Assembly: GCA_023146115.1 (NCBI GenBank)
Contig: JAGLCS010000059.1
Span: 1-57,963 of the forward strand
Source: Abyssibacter sp.
Lineage (GTDB): Bacteria > Pseudomonadota > Gammaproteobacteria > Nevskiales > OUC007
Direction of reading: 5' to 3'
DNA length: 57,963 nucleotides
The notes under the pieces were generated by a model, which was given only the letters and a program-made list of their open reading frames with translations, did not search any database and was not told the origin of the DNA. The translations under genes and the position numbers were made by a program. Shown here in pieces: positions 9,317 through 17,758 of the stretch; position 1 is the stretch's first letter; each line of letters opens with the position of its first letter.

Positions 9317-11163
9317 GGGATCTCGTCACCGGCGTCCAGAGGAACCGGTGCCCCGCGGTCGAATTTCGCCCATTGTAGCCGGTGCCCGACGGTGCCATCG
9401 GGACGGACGTACAGCTGCCCGGTGGCCGAATCGATCAGCGGCCCCGACGCAATGCCGTCGTTAGCAAGGACGGGCAGCAGGCGATAGGCATCGAAGCCGA
9501 ACGCGTAGAGCCGGGGAAAGCGCGCATGCGTGCTGGGCCACAGGTCGTTGATCTGTTCGCGGATGTCTGCGATGGAGCCGGATTCATCCAGTACCCAAGG
9601 CATCTCGGGATAGAGAATGCCCTCCAGGTCTGCGTTGCGCTGGGTGTCCGCCTGGCCGTCATAAACCTGTGACGTCGCGATCACCGGTAGATCACTGGCG
9701 AAGTGAAAGCGCAGTTGAGGCTTGATCAGGCGCGCGGTCTCAGCCGGCGCCGCCAGAAACACGAAGTCCACATCGTTGCGGCGCCGCGGCTGGAAGTGCG
9801 GACGTGTGCCCAGGGCTCGCGCGACTTCGCGATGGCGGTCGCGACTGGAATCCAGCTGCAACAGGTCGCGAATCGGGCCGGAGAAGTCGCGCGCATCCGG
9901 GTCATAGGTCCGTGACGCGAGCACCGTGCCGCCACGCGCTTGCAGGCGTTCGCTCATGGCAAACATCGAACGCGCACCCCAATCGGATTCCGGCACTAGG
10001 GCGATCACGCGCTTGAGCCCGAGGTCGTAGGCCTTGTCGGCGATCTGGCGGGCTTCTTCTTCCGGGCTGAGCGCGAACTGATACTTGCGGCCGATCGCGC
10101 GCGCCGAGTCGGTTCCCTGGTTGAGCGCCAGCACCGGGATGCCGTTGGTGGAGGCGCTGGCGACCGTGTCCACGGCCTCCTTGCGTAGCGGTCCTACGAT
10201 GATATCCGGCGAAATTGCGAGTGCGGCCTGCAACACTGCGTACACATCGCCATCGCCGGTGTCGAAGACATGAACCTCGCCAAAGCCGCCGCCGAGCATC
10301 CATGCGGTCATGAAGCCATCCCGCACGGCCTGGCCGGGAACTGCGAACGGGCCGGTCTGCGGTAGCAGCAGAGCAACACGCGCGGGTGGGGTTGCGCTCT
10401 CGGCCGCACGGCCCAGGGCCTCGGCAAGATACTGGTCGGCGGCGGGGTGTCCGAAGAAGGTTTGACGCCAGTCTGCGGCCGCAGCGCGGCGAGCATCGGG
10501 ATCAGCCCAGACGGACCGCGCGAGCCGCGCCAGTTCCAGCCAGCCCTGGGTGGTCGAATCCAGCGCCCGAGCCCGTTCGAACATGCTGGGGGCGAGCGGT
10601 GCCTGCATCAGCCGGTCCCATAGCGCGGCGCGATTGCGGGCGATGTCCTCACGGTTGGTCAGGTAGGCCTCGCGCTGCACCAGCGCTTCCACCGCGTAGG
10701 GCAGGTCTCCGATCTGGAACAAGCCCTCCGCGTAGGCGGACTGGATGCGATCGTTGTACTCCGGCCGGTAGCCCGGGGCCGGCGGCGGCAGCACGTTGAG
10801 CGCCGGCAGTGGGTGCCCCTGCTGCAAGGCCATCTCCGCGCGCAGGATAGCCGGCAACACGCGTTGGTCTGCCGATAGCGCCTGCTCGTTCACGCCGGTG
10901 AGCGCGCGCACCGCGGCGTTGATGTCCTGCGCTTTTATGTACTGCTCGGCGGCCTGTAGTCGAAGCTCGCTGCTGCGGGGCTCGACCGCGCCGGATGCCT
11001 GCTGCATCAAGCGGGAGGCCCGTTCCGCCGCTGGAACCTCAATCGGGGTCGTGGGTGCGTTGACAGTCGGCGTCGTCGGCGGAACGGGTGTCGTCGAACA
11101 AGCCGCCAACAACAACCCGGCGAGAGCCGCCAGGCAAATCGGGTAAGGTGCGCGCAGATTCAT
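9313..11163 (-). CDS. lpoA: Outer-membrane lipoprotein activator of PBP1A, LpoA
   Basis: LpoA sits in the outer membrane and stimulates the class A synthase PBP1A. The 616-residue protein begins with a lipoprotein signal; the lipobox LLAAC ends at Cys22, the lipidation site. A helical TPR-like N-terminal domain (about 40-260) is followed by a periplasmic-binding-protein-like domain starting near 'ARVALLLPQTGPFAVPGQAVRDGF' and ending with 'GQLYVRPDGTVGH'. The ATG overlaps the rsmI ATG on the opposite strand, sharing CATG. The reading frame is open further upstream inside rsmI but without homology. A second LpoA-like gene lies at 43929-45395. Confidence 0.93.
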   Translation of the reverse strand: MNLRAPYPICLAALAGLLLAACSTTPVPPTTPTVNAPTTPIEVPAAERASRLMQQASGAVEPRSSELRLQAAEQYIKAQDINAAVRALTGVNEQALSADQRVLPAILRAEMALQQGHPLPALNVLPPPAPGYRPEYNDRIQSAYAEGLFQIGDLPYAVEALVQREAYLTNREDIARNRAALWDRLMQAPLAPSMFERARALDSTTQGWLELARLARSVWADPDARRAAAADWRQTFFGHPAADQYLAEALGRAAESATPPARVALLLPQTGPFAVPGQAVRDGFMTAWMLGGGFGEVHVFDTGDGDVYAVLQAALAISPDIIVGPLRKEAVDTVASASTNGIPVLALNQGTDSARAIGRKYQFALSPEEEARQIADKAYDLGLKRVIALVPESDWGARSMFAMSERLQARGGTVLASRTYDPDARDFSGPIRDLLQLDSSRDRHREVARALGTRPHFQPRRRNDVDFVFLAAPAETARLIKPQLRFHFASDLPVIATSQVYDGQADTQRNADLEGILYPEMPWVLDESGSIADIREQINDLWPSTHARFPRLYAFGFDAYRLLPVLANDGIASGPLIDSATGQLYVRPDGTVGHRLQWAKFDRGAPVPLDAGDEIP

Positions 11164-12049
11164 GTGCGAAGTGTACCCAGTGCCCGAAGATTTCGCCGTC
11201 GAGCCCGGTCGGCTGTACGTGGTCGCTACGCCGATCGGCCATCTGGGGGATTTGTCCCCGCGAGCGGGCGCGGTGCTGTCGGGCGTGAGCCTGATCTGCG
11301 CCGAGGACACCCGCACCAGCCAGCGCCTACTGGCGCATATCGGTTCGAAAGTGCCGATGCGCGCCTTGCATGACCACAACGAGCGGGAGCAGGTCGCTGG
11401 CCTCGTCGACCGTCTGCTGCAAGGCGATGCGATTGCGTTGATCTCCGACGCTGGCACGCCCTTGGTGAGTGATCCGGGCTTCCGTCTGGTGCGCGCCGCG
11501 CGGGCGCAGGGGGTGCAAGTGGTTCCGGTCCCCGGACCCAGCGCCATTCTGACGGCCTTGTGCGCCACCGGGCTTCCGACCGACCGTTTTGCCTTCGAGG
11601 GGTTTCTGCCTGCCAAGAGCGGCGCCCGCGGTCAGGCGCTCGATGCGCTGCGGAATGAGCAACGTACGCTGGTGTTTTTCGAGGCGCCGCATCGAATCGT
11701 GGCGACCCTTGGCGACATGGCCGCTCGGTTCGGTGCTGACCGTCCGGCTTGGCTGGCGCGCGAACTCACCAAGCGCTTCGAGCAATTCGTAGGCGCGACC
11801 TTGGCGGATTTGTTGGATTGGACCGAGGCCCATCCCGAGGCGATACGCGGAGAGATGGTGCTGGTTGTCGGCGGATGTCCCCTGGCCGCGGTCGAGTCCA
11901 CGGTGGACGTTGACCGGCTGCTGATGCTCTTGCTGGCCAGTCTGCCGACGAAACAGGCCGCACGCGTCGCTGCCGACGTTTCCGGACAGCCGCGAAATGC
12001 TCTCTACCAGCGTGCCCTGGAGCTCAAGCAGGATCAATCGCCGGATTGA
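11162..12049 (+). CDS. rsmI: 16S rRNA (cytidine1402-2'-O)-methyltransferase RsmI
   Basis: RsmI methylates the ribose of C1402 in the ribosomal P site using SAM. The 295-residue sequence has the family segments 'LYVVATPIGHLGDLSPRA', 'CAEDTRTSQRLL', 'ISDAGTPLVSDPG', 'PVPGPSAILTALCATGLPTDRF' and 'FFEAPHRIVATL', typical of the tetrapyrrole-methylase fold. The ATG used shares CATG with the divergent lpoA start; AAGGTG at 11145-11150 may be the ribosome binding site. In-frame GTG codons at 11171 and 11180 are alternative starts. It is followed directly by RNase P RNA, as in Pseudomonas. Confidence 0.95.
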   Translation: MCEVYPVPEDFAVEPGRLYVVATPIGHLGDLSPRAGAVLSGVSLICAEDTRTSQRLLAHIGSKVPMRALHDHNEREQVAGLVDRLLQGDAIALISDAGTPLVSDPGFRLVRAARAQGVQVVPVPGPSAILTALCATGLPTDRFAFEGFLPAKSGARGQALDALRNEQRTLVFFEAPHRIVATLGDMAARFGADRPAWLARELTKRFEQFVGATLADLLDWTEAHPEAIRGEMVLVVGGCPLAAVESTVDVDRLLMLLLASLPTKQAARVAADVSGQPRNALYQRALELKQDQSPD

Positions 12050-12093
12050 GCGGCGATATCAGGGTTTCTTGCCGGTTTCCGGTACCATGCGCG

Positions 12094-12450
<357 letters not shown>

Positions 12451-12649
12451 CTTTCTGCCTTTGAAACGACACCTTCCCCCACTGGGGGACCGCTTGTCGG
12501 AAAAATTCCCCACCTTTCACCACCCGCGCAGGCAAAATGCGTCTCAAAACGCTGTGTATTCACTTTAGAATGCGCCCTTAAGTCGTTGTTTTGTTGTCCA
12601 TGTCTCCCCGCTCGGCTTGGATGAGGGCTATGCCCTAAACCCCTGTTTT
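12451..12649. other. Non-coding gap between rnpB and the mra promoter
   Basis: About 200 bp downstream of rnpB hold no supported gene. A short TCCCCC-act-GGGGGA inverted repeat (12475-12489) could end rnpB transcription, but no T-run follows. The minus strand carries two MraZ-type repeats (see 12509-12523). Otherwise I see nothing specific. Confidence 0.5.
12509..12523 (-). promoter_or_regulatory. Possible inverted MraZ-type repeat pair
   Basis: On the minus strand GTGGT and GTGGG lie exactly 10 bp apart (plus-strand CCCAC at 12509-12513 and ACCAC at 12519-12523). This matches the spacing of the MraZ operator beside mraZ. It lies about 220 bp upstream of that operator and points away from it. 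Chance cannot be excluded for so short a motif. Confidence 0.2.
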
Positions 12650-12669
12650 AGCTGTGGTTTCCCACAGCT
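12650..12669. promoter_or_regulatory. Palindrome upstream of the mra promoter
   Basis: Perfect 8-bp arms AGCTGTGG (12650-12657) and CCACAGCT (12662-12669) flank TTTC, ending 19 bp before the -35 hexamer of the mra promoter. It could be a binding site for a dimeric regulator or a weak terminator for upstream transcription; the flanking T-tract is short. Function is unknown. Confidence 0.35.
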
Positions 12670-12688
12670 TATTAACCAATATTTCACC

Positions 12689-12717
12689 TTGACGGGCTAT
12701 GCGGTGGCTCCTATAGT
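12689..12717 (+). promoter_or_regulatory. Sigma-70-type promoter of the mra/dcw cluster
   Basis: TTGACG (12689-12694) and TATAGT (12712-12717) are separated by exactly 17 bp, giving 5/6 matches to each consensus hexamer. The start site is predicted near 12724, about 65 nt before the mraZ ATG. It is the best promoter in the window and lies directly upstream of the MraZ-type repeats. Confidence 0.8.
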
Positions 12718-12724
12718 CCCGCCA

Positions 12725-12749
12725 ATGGTTTGAAGTGGGGAATTGTGGG
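12725..12749 (+). promoter_or_regulatory. MraZ operator (10-bp-spaced TGG repeats)
   Basis: Three repeats lie on one face of the helix: ATGGT (12725-12729), GTGGG (12735-12739) and GTGGG (12745-12749), each exactly 10 bp from the next. MraZ is known to bind TGGGN repeats with 5-nt spacers upstream of mraZ and repress the cluster. The repeats begin at the predicted transcription start, a position suited to autorepression. Confidence 0.72.
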
Positions 12750-12788
12750 TTAGCAATTCCTCCCGGTTACCGGGACGAGGGCAACGCA

Positions 12789-13244
12789 ATGATCAGCTTC
12801 AGCGGGACAGACCTGCTGACAATGGACACAAAGGGGCGCGTGGCCTTGCCGGCACGTTATCGCCAGCCCCTGTCCGAGCTGTGCGGCGCGCGTCTCAAGA
12901 TCACGTTGCCGGCCAAGCCGGACGACAGGCTGCTTGTCTTGTATCCATTGCCGGAATGGGATTCGGTGCAGGCGCAGCTCAAGGCACTGCCCTCGACCAA
13001 GCCGTTCGAATTCCTGCGCCGCCGCATTGTCGGCCACGCCAAGGACATCGAGCTGGACAAGCAGGGCCGCATGCTGCTGCCGCCCGAGTTGCGCAGCGAG
13101 GCCCGGCTGGAACAGCGCATCGCCATCGTGGGTCAGATCAACAAGCTCGAAATCTGGTCGGAGCCGCTTTATCGCGAAGCCATGGCCCCCGAACGAGTGT
13201 CGGCAGAGGAGCTCGACGCGGCATTGGCCGAGGTGAGTCTGTGA
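12789..13244 (+). CDS. mraZ: Transcriptional regulator MraZ
   Basis: MraZ is the DNA-binding repressor encoded at the head of the dcw cluster. The 151-residue protein contains two SpoVT/AbrB-like swapped-hairpin domains: '[19 protein letters not shown]' at about residues 9-27 and '[19 protein letters not shown]' type sequence at about 79-100. I chose the ATG preceded by GACGAGGG, which gives the usual family N-terminus. Its likely operator, three repeats 10 bp apart, lies 40-64 bp upstream, consistent with autoregulation. It is followed after 1 bp by rsmH. Confidence 0.95.
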   Translation: MISFSGTDLLTMDTKGRVALPARYRQPLSELCGARLKITLPAKPDDRLLVLYPLPEWDSVQAQLKALPSTKPFEFLRRRIVGHAKDIELDKQGRMLLPPELRSEARLEQRIAIVGQINKLEIWSEPLYREAMAPERVSAEELDAALAEVSL

Positions 13245-13245
13245 C

Positions 13246-14211
13246 ATGGCGGTCTCGACGCAACGAATCGACGGTTTACTGATGGCGGCCGAACGGCACA
13301 TTTCGGTGCTATACGACGCTGCGCTGGATGCCTTGGCGCTGCGTCCGGATGGCTGCTACATCGACGGCACCTTTGGCCGTGGCGGTCATACCGCGGGCCT
13401 GCTGGAGCGGTTGGGGCCTGGCGGTCGTGTCATCGCCTTCGACAAGGATCAGGCGGCCTGCCAGGCGGGCTGGCTGCGGTTCCGGGGTGATCCGCGTCTG
13501 CAGCTGGTTCACGGCGGTTTCGAGACTCTGGGCGAGTGGGTCGCGGATGCCGGGCTGACCGGCGCCGTCGATGGTCTGTTGCTGGATCTGGGTGTCTCTT
13601 CGCCCCAGCTCGACAATGCGGAGCGTGGATTCAGCTTCATGCGCGAAGGGCCTCTGGACATGCGTATGGATTCCACTGCCGGTGAGACCGCGGCGCAGTG
13701 GCTGGCACGTGCGGATGCCCGCGAGATCGCCGATGTGCTGTGGCGCTACGGCGAAGAACGGCAATCTCGCCGCATCGCTGCGGCCATCGTCCGCGTGCGC
13801 GATGAGTCGCCGCTCCTGACAACTGCAGACTTGGCACGGTTGATTGACGGCATCGTGCGACGCAAGCCCGGCGCATCGCATCCGGCGACGCGCAGCTTTC
13901 AGGCCGTTCGCATGCACATCAATCGCGAGCTGGATGCGCTGGAGCAAGGTCTGGCGCAGAGCATGGACGTGCTCGCCGATGGCGGGCGCCTGGCAGTGAT
14001 CACCTTTCATTCGCTGGAAGACCGCATCGTCAAGCGCTTCATGCGCCATTACGCCGAGCCGCCGCTGCCGCCGGTCCCGGCTGCGCCACGCCCGCCCGCC
14101 GAGCTGGATCTGGTCGTGCGCAAGCTGCGTCCCGGCCCGGACGAAGTGGCGAGCAATCCCCGTGCGCGCAGCGCCACCCTGCGAGCGGCTGAACGCCGCC
14201 GGCGGAGGTGA
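13246..14211 (+). CDS. rsmH: 16S rRNA (cytosine1402-N4)-methyltransferase RsmH
   Basis: RsmH methylates N4 of C1402, the same nucleotide modified by RsmI encoded 1.2 kb upstream. The 321-residue sequence has the SAM-binding motif GTFGRGGH at 41-48, '[13 protein letters not shown]', '[16 protein letters not shown]' and '[16 protein letters not shown]', all hallmarks of MraW/RsmH. The start ATG follows a GAGGTGAG site in the mraZ end; an internal ATG at 13282 is a less likely alternative. The basic C-terminus is normal for the family. Confidence 0.97.
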   Translation: MAVSTQRIDGLLMAAERHISVLYDAALDALALRPDGCYIDGTFGRGGHTAGLLERLGPGGRVIAFDKDQAACQAGWLRFRGDPRLQLVHGGFETLGEWVADAGLTGAVDGLLLDLGVSSPQLDNAERGFSFMREGPLDMRMDSTAGETAAQWLARADAREIADVLWRYGEERQSRRIAAAIVRVRDESPLLTTADLARLIDGIVRRKPGASHPATRSFQAVRMHINRELDALEQGLAQSMDVLADGGRLAVITFHSLEDRIVKRFMRHYAEPPLPPVPAAPRPPAELDLVVRKLRPGPDEVASNPRARSATLRAAERRRRR

Positions 14212-14214
14212 GCC

Positions 14215-14481
14215 ATGCGCAGGGGCTGGGGTACTGCTGTGATCGCGACGCTGATTGCGACCACAGCCATCGCCGTTGCGGTGAGCAAGCATCGTAGTCG
14301 GGCACTGCTTGATGCTCAGCAGGAGCTGAGCTGGGAGCGCGACCGTCTTAAGACCGAATGGGCGCAGCTGCAGCTTGAAGAAGCCGCGCTGGCTGCACAC
14401 GGTCAGGTCGAACGCGTCGCGCGGGAACGGCTGGACATGCAGGAGCCCGACGAGTTCGTCGCCGTGGAGGTCACGCCATGA
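14215..14481 (+). CDS. ftsL: Cell division protein FtsL
   Basis: FtsL is a small bitopic protein that forms the FtsQLB subcomplex and helps activate FtsWI. The 88-residue sequence shows a short cytoplasmic start, one membrane segment at about residues 4-22, and a coiled-coil periplasmic region rich in Glu, Leu and Arg, ending with 'RVARERLDMQEPDEFVAVEV', a typical FtsL C-terminal region. Sequence identity in this family is low, so position between rsmH and ftsI carries much of the call. Its stop overlaps the ftsI start by 4 bp (ATGA). Confidence 0.9.
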   Translation: MRRGWGTAVIATLIATTAIAVAVSKHRSRALLDAQQELSWERDRLKTEWAQLQLEEAALAAHGQVERVARERLDMQEPDEFVAVEVTP

Positions 14482-16232
14482 CGCGTGCGCGGAACAATCA
14501 TCGCGTTGAGGCTGCCGAGCCGCAGCCGGTCTCGCCGTGGCGCGCGAGGGTGATTCTGCTGGGTCTGGGTCTCGGCGTGTTTGCGCTGGTCGGGCGAGCT
14601 TTTGAGCTACAGGTCCGCGACCGGGATTTTCTGGAGGCCGAAGGCGCGAAGCGATTCGAGCGCACGGTGCAGGTGCCGGCCGGCCGGGCCGCGATTCGCG
14701 ACCGCCGTGGCGAGCCGCTGGCATTGTCGGCGCCGGTCGAGTCCGTCTGGGCCGTGCCGGAAGATTTGTTGGCCGATACCGCCTCGCTACCGCTGGTCGC
14801 GCGCCTTCTGGGGCAGGCGCCAGATGAACTCCGGGCGTTTCTTCAGGCCCGAGAATCGCGCCGCTTCGTTTACCTGCGGCGGCATATGGCGCCTGCAGAC
14901 GCTCGTCGTGTTCAGGCGGTTAATGCCGAGGGCGTGTTTCTACAGCGTGAATACCGCCGCTTTTATCCGGCCGGTGAGATCGCCTCGCAGCTCGTGGGCG
15001 TGACCAATATCGACAACCGCGGCCAGGAGGGCATGGAGCTGGCCTACGATGAATGGCTGCAGGGCACACCGGGCAGCCGGCGTGTCATTCGCGATCGTAC
15101 CGGTCGTGTCGTGGAGGATCTTGCCGAGTTCACGCCACCCGATCCGGGCGAGGATCTCCACCTGTCGATCGACCTGCGGCTGCAGTATGTGGCCTACCGC
15201 GAGCTCAAGGATGCCGTGGACCGCTCGGGTGCTCGCGGCGGCTTGGTCCTGCTGCTGGACCCGCGCACCGGCGAGGTGCTGGCGATGGCGAGTCAGCCGG
15301 GCTTCAATCCCAACCGGCGTGACGAGATCGGCACGGCTGGCGTGCGTAACCGTGTCATCACCGACACCTTTGAGCCGGGCTCAACGGTTAAGCCGCTGTT
15401 GATTGCCCAGGCCATGGATGCGGGCATCATCGACTGGCGCACACAGATCGACACCGGCCTCGGGTATTACAAGGTCGGCCGTTTGCAGATCCGTGATTTT
15501 CGCGGGTACGGGCAGCTGGATCTGGCGGGTGTCCTACGCAAATCGAGCCAGGTCGGCGCGGCGAAGATCGGTTTGCAGGTGGGGGCCGAAGGGGTGTGGT
15601 CGGCCTATAACGATTTTGGTCTGGCCGAGACCGTCGGGACCGGGTTTCCCGGCGAGGCCAGTGGCGTGATGCGTCACTTCACCGAATGGGGTGAGATTGC
15701 GACCGCCACGGCTTCGTATGGATATGGGCTTGCGGTCACGGCGCTGCAGCTGGGTCGGGCCTACGCGAGCCTGGCTGACGACGGCCGACTGCGGCCACTG
15801 TCGCTGGTCAAGCTGGATGAGGTGCCTCCGCCGCTGCGGCAGGTCGTGTCGGTGGAGAACGCCCAGCGCGTACGCCACTGGCTGGAAGGTGTCGTGGCGC
15901 CGGACGGCACGGCGAATCGGGCGGCTGTGCCCGGTTACCGAGTCGCCGGCAAGACCGGCACGGTCCGCAAGGTCAAGGCCGACGGCTACGACGAAAACAC
16001 CCACATGGCGCTGTTCGCCGGCATGCTCCCGGCCGACAACCCGCAGGTTGTCGGTCTGGTCGTGATCGATGAGCCGCAGCACGGCGGCTACTACGGTGGC
16101 GTCGTGGCCGCCCCGGTGTTCGCCAAAGTCATGAAAAGCGCCGCCCGCCTGCTGCGAATTCCCCCGGCTGACTTTCAGCCGCCCGCTTCGGAGGCGTTGA
16201 CGGCCTCCACCGACCAATCTTCGCCGACATGA
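14478..16232 (+). CDS. ftsI: Septal peptidoglycan transpeptidase FtsI (PBP3)
   Basis: FtsI cross-links septal peptidoglycan with FtsW. The 584-residue protein has a membrane anchor at about 24-44, a pedestal domain, and a transpeptidase domain with the SxxK motif STVK at 302-305 (nucleophile Ser302) and KTGT at 492-495. The SxN motif position, 54 residues after Ser302, reads Ser-Ser-Gln (356-358) in place of the usual Ser-Ser-Asn. Spacings otherwise match E. coli PBP3. It overlaps ftsL and murE by 4 bp each. Confidence 0.96.
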   Translation: MTRARNNHRVEAAEPQPVSPWRARVILLGLGLGVFALVGRAFELQVRDRDFLEAEGAKRFERTVQVPAGRAAIRDRRGEPLALSAPVESVWAVPEDLLADTASLPLVARLLGQAPDELRAFLQARESRRFVYLRRHMAPADARRVQAVNAEGVFLQREYRRFYPAGEIASQLVGVTNIDNRGQEGMELAYDEWLQGTPGSRRVIRDRTGRVVEDLAEFTPPDPGEDLHLSIDLRLQYVAYRELKDAVDRSGARGGLVLLLDPRTGEVLAMASQPGFNPNRRDEIGTAGVRNRVITDTFEPGSTVKPLLIAQAMDAGIIDWRTQIDTGLGYYKVGRLQIRDFRGYGQLDLAGVLRKSSQVGAAKIGLQVGAEGVWSAYNDFGLAETVGTGFPGEASGVMRHFTEWGEIATATASYGYGLAVTALQLGRAYASLADDGRLRPLSLVKLDEVPPPLRQVVSVENAQRVRHWLEGVVAPDGTANRAAVPGYRVAGKTGTVRKVKADGYDENTHMALFAGMLPADNPQVVGLVVIDEPQHGGYYGGVVAAPVFAKVMKSAARLLRIPPADFQPPASEALTASTDQSSPT

Positions 16233-17758
16233 TGGTGGCACTGGCTCAACCTCGGCGGGCGCTGGCGGCATTGCTGGACGGACTGGTGTCGTCAGGCACG
16301 GATCTGAGCGTGTCGGTGCGCGGCGTCGAGACCGATTCCCGTCGCGTGCGGGATGGTGGTTTGTTCCTGGCCTGCAGTGGCTTTGAGTCGCACGGCTTGA
16401 ACTATGTGGACGATGCGCTCAAGCACGGCGCAGCGGCCGTCTTGTGGGAGCCGGAGCCTGGCGTCGACGTGCCGCAACTGAACGTGCCTGCGTGGCCCGT
16501 TGAGCAGTTGCGCCAACATGTCGGCGAGATCGCGGCCCGCTACTACGATCATCCATCGCGGGAGCTGTTCTGTGTCGGCATCACCGGTACCGACGGCAAG
16601 ACATCCACAGCCTATCTGCTGGCCCACGCACTGACCCGACTCGGGGAATCTGCCGGCTACCTCGGCACGCTGGGTTACGGCCCGGTTGACGCCCTGGAGC
16701 TGGCCAGCCACACAACGCCGGATGTCGTGCGCATCCAGCGTTGGATGCGCCGCTTGGTCGATGACCGCGCCCGTGCGCTGGTCATGGAAACCTCGTCGCA
16801 TGCCCTGGATCAGGGCCGCGTCGCCGGCGTTGAATTCGATGTCGGGATTCTGACCAACGTGGGCCGCGACCACCTGGACTACCACGGTGATCTGCAGCGC
16901 TACGCAGCGGCCAAGCGGCTGTTGTTCGATGTGCCGAGTCTGGGTTTGGCCGTGCTGAACCGCGATGATGATCTTGGCGCGTTGTGGTCGGGCGAACTGC
17001 GAGCTGATCTGCCGACCTGTGTGTATGGCATTGAGGGCGAGACGCCAGATGCCGGTGCATTCGCATTGGCGCGCGATGTGCGGCTGACGACCAAAGGGCT
17101 GCATTTCCGGCTGCAAACGCCTGCTGGTTCCCGCACGGTGGACAGCGGGCTGCTGGGCCGCTTCAACATCTACAATTTGCTGGCGGTGGCGGCGGTGCTG
17201 GAACATCGCGGCATCGATCTGGACGCCATCGCCGAGGTGCTACCCAAGCTCGGGACGGTGCCGGGGCGCATGGAGGGCTTCGCGGCGCCAGACGCGCCAC
17301 TGGCCGTTGTTGACTATGCGCACACACCGCAGGCCCTGGCCCATGCGCTGGAATCCTTGCGGCCTCATTGCGCTGGACGGCTCATCTGCGTGTTTGGCTG
17401 CGGTGGCGACCGGGATACAGGCAAGCGCGCCCTGATGGGCAGTGCTGCGGCCCGCCTGGCCGATGCCGTGGTGGTCACCGATGACAACCCGCGCAGCGAA
17501 TCGCCCTACGACATCGTGGCGTCGATTCTCGGCGGCATGCGCGAGCGTCGCCATGTGCGTGTCGAACATGACCGCGAGCGCGCGATCCGGATGGCGATTG
17601 GCGAAGCCAAGGCCGGCGACATCGTGTTGATCGCCGGCAAGGGGCATGAAACCGAGCAGATCATCGGTGCTGAACGTCGTCCGTTTTCGGATCGCGGCAT
17701 CGTTTCCCAGATCTTGCACGGTGAGACCGGCAGCGAGGTGTCCCATGGACACGCTTGA
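16229..17758 (+). CDS. murE: UDP-MurNAc-L-Ala-D-Glu:meso-DAP ligase MurE
   Basis: MurE adds the third residue to the peptidoglycan stem peptide. The 509-residue enzyme has the N-terminal uridine-binding domain, the ATP-binding loop TGTDGKTST at 119-127, and the DNPR motif at 419-422, which marks specificity for meso-diaminopimelate over lysine. The C-terminal 'IAGKGHETEQII' is also typical. The start is the first of two adjacent ATG codons and overlaps the ftsI stop by 4 bp. The end overlaps murF by 14 bp. Confidence 0.97.
   Translation: MMVALAQPRRALAALLDGLVSSGTDLSVSVRGVETDSRRVRDGGLFLACSGFESHGLNYVDDALKHGAAAVLWEPEPGVDVPQLNVPAWPVEQLRQHVGEIAARYYDHPSRELFCVGITGTDGKTSTAYLLAHALTRLGESAGYLGTLGYGPVDALELASHTTPDVVRIQRWMRRLVDDRARALVMETSSHALDQGRVAGVEFDVGILTNVGRDHLDYHGDLQRYAAAKRLLFDVPSLGLAVLNRDDDLGALWSGELRADLPTCVYGIEGETPDAGAFALARDVRLTTKGLHFRLQTPAGSRTVDSGLLGRFNIYNLLAVAAVLEHRGIDLDAIAEVLPKLGTVPGRMEGFAAPDAPLAVVDYAHTPQALAHALESLRPHCAGRLICVFGCGGDRDTGKRALMGSAAARLADAVVVTDDNPRSESPYDIVASILGGMRERRHVRVEHDRERAIRMAIGEAKAGDIVLIAGKGHETEQIIGAERRPFSDRGIVSQILHGETGSEVSHGHA

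Noticed and set aside
12475-12489. TCCCCC/GGGGGA hairpin as rnpB terminator
   Set aside because: The loop is only 3 nt and no T-run follows; it is noted in the gap entry but not called a terminator.
13309-14724. 471-codon minus-strand frame opposite rsmH, ftsL and ftsI
   Set aside because: Spans three recognised genes and shows no domain.
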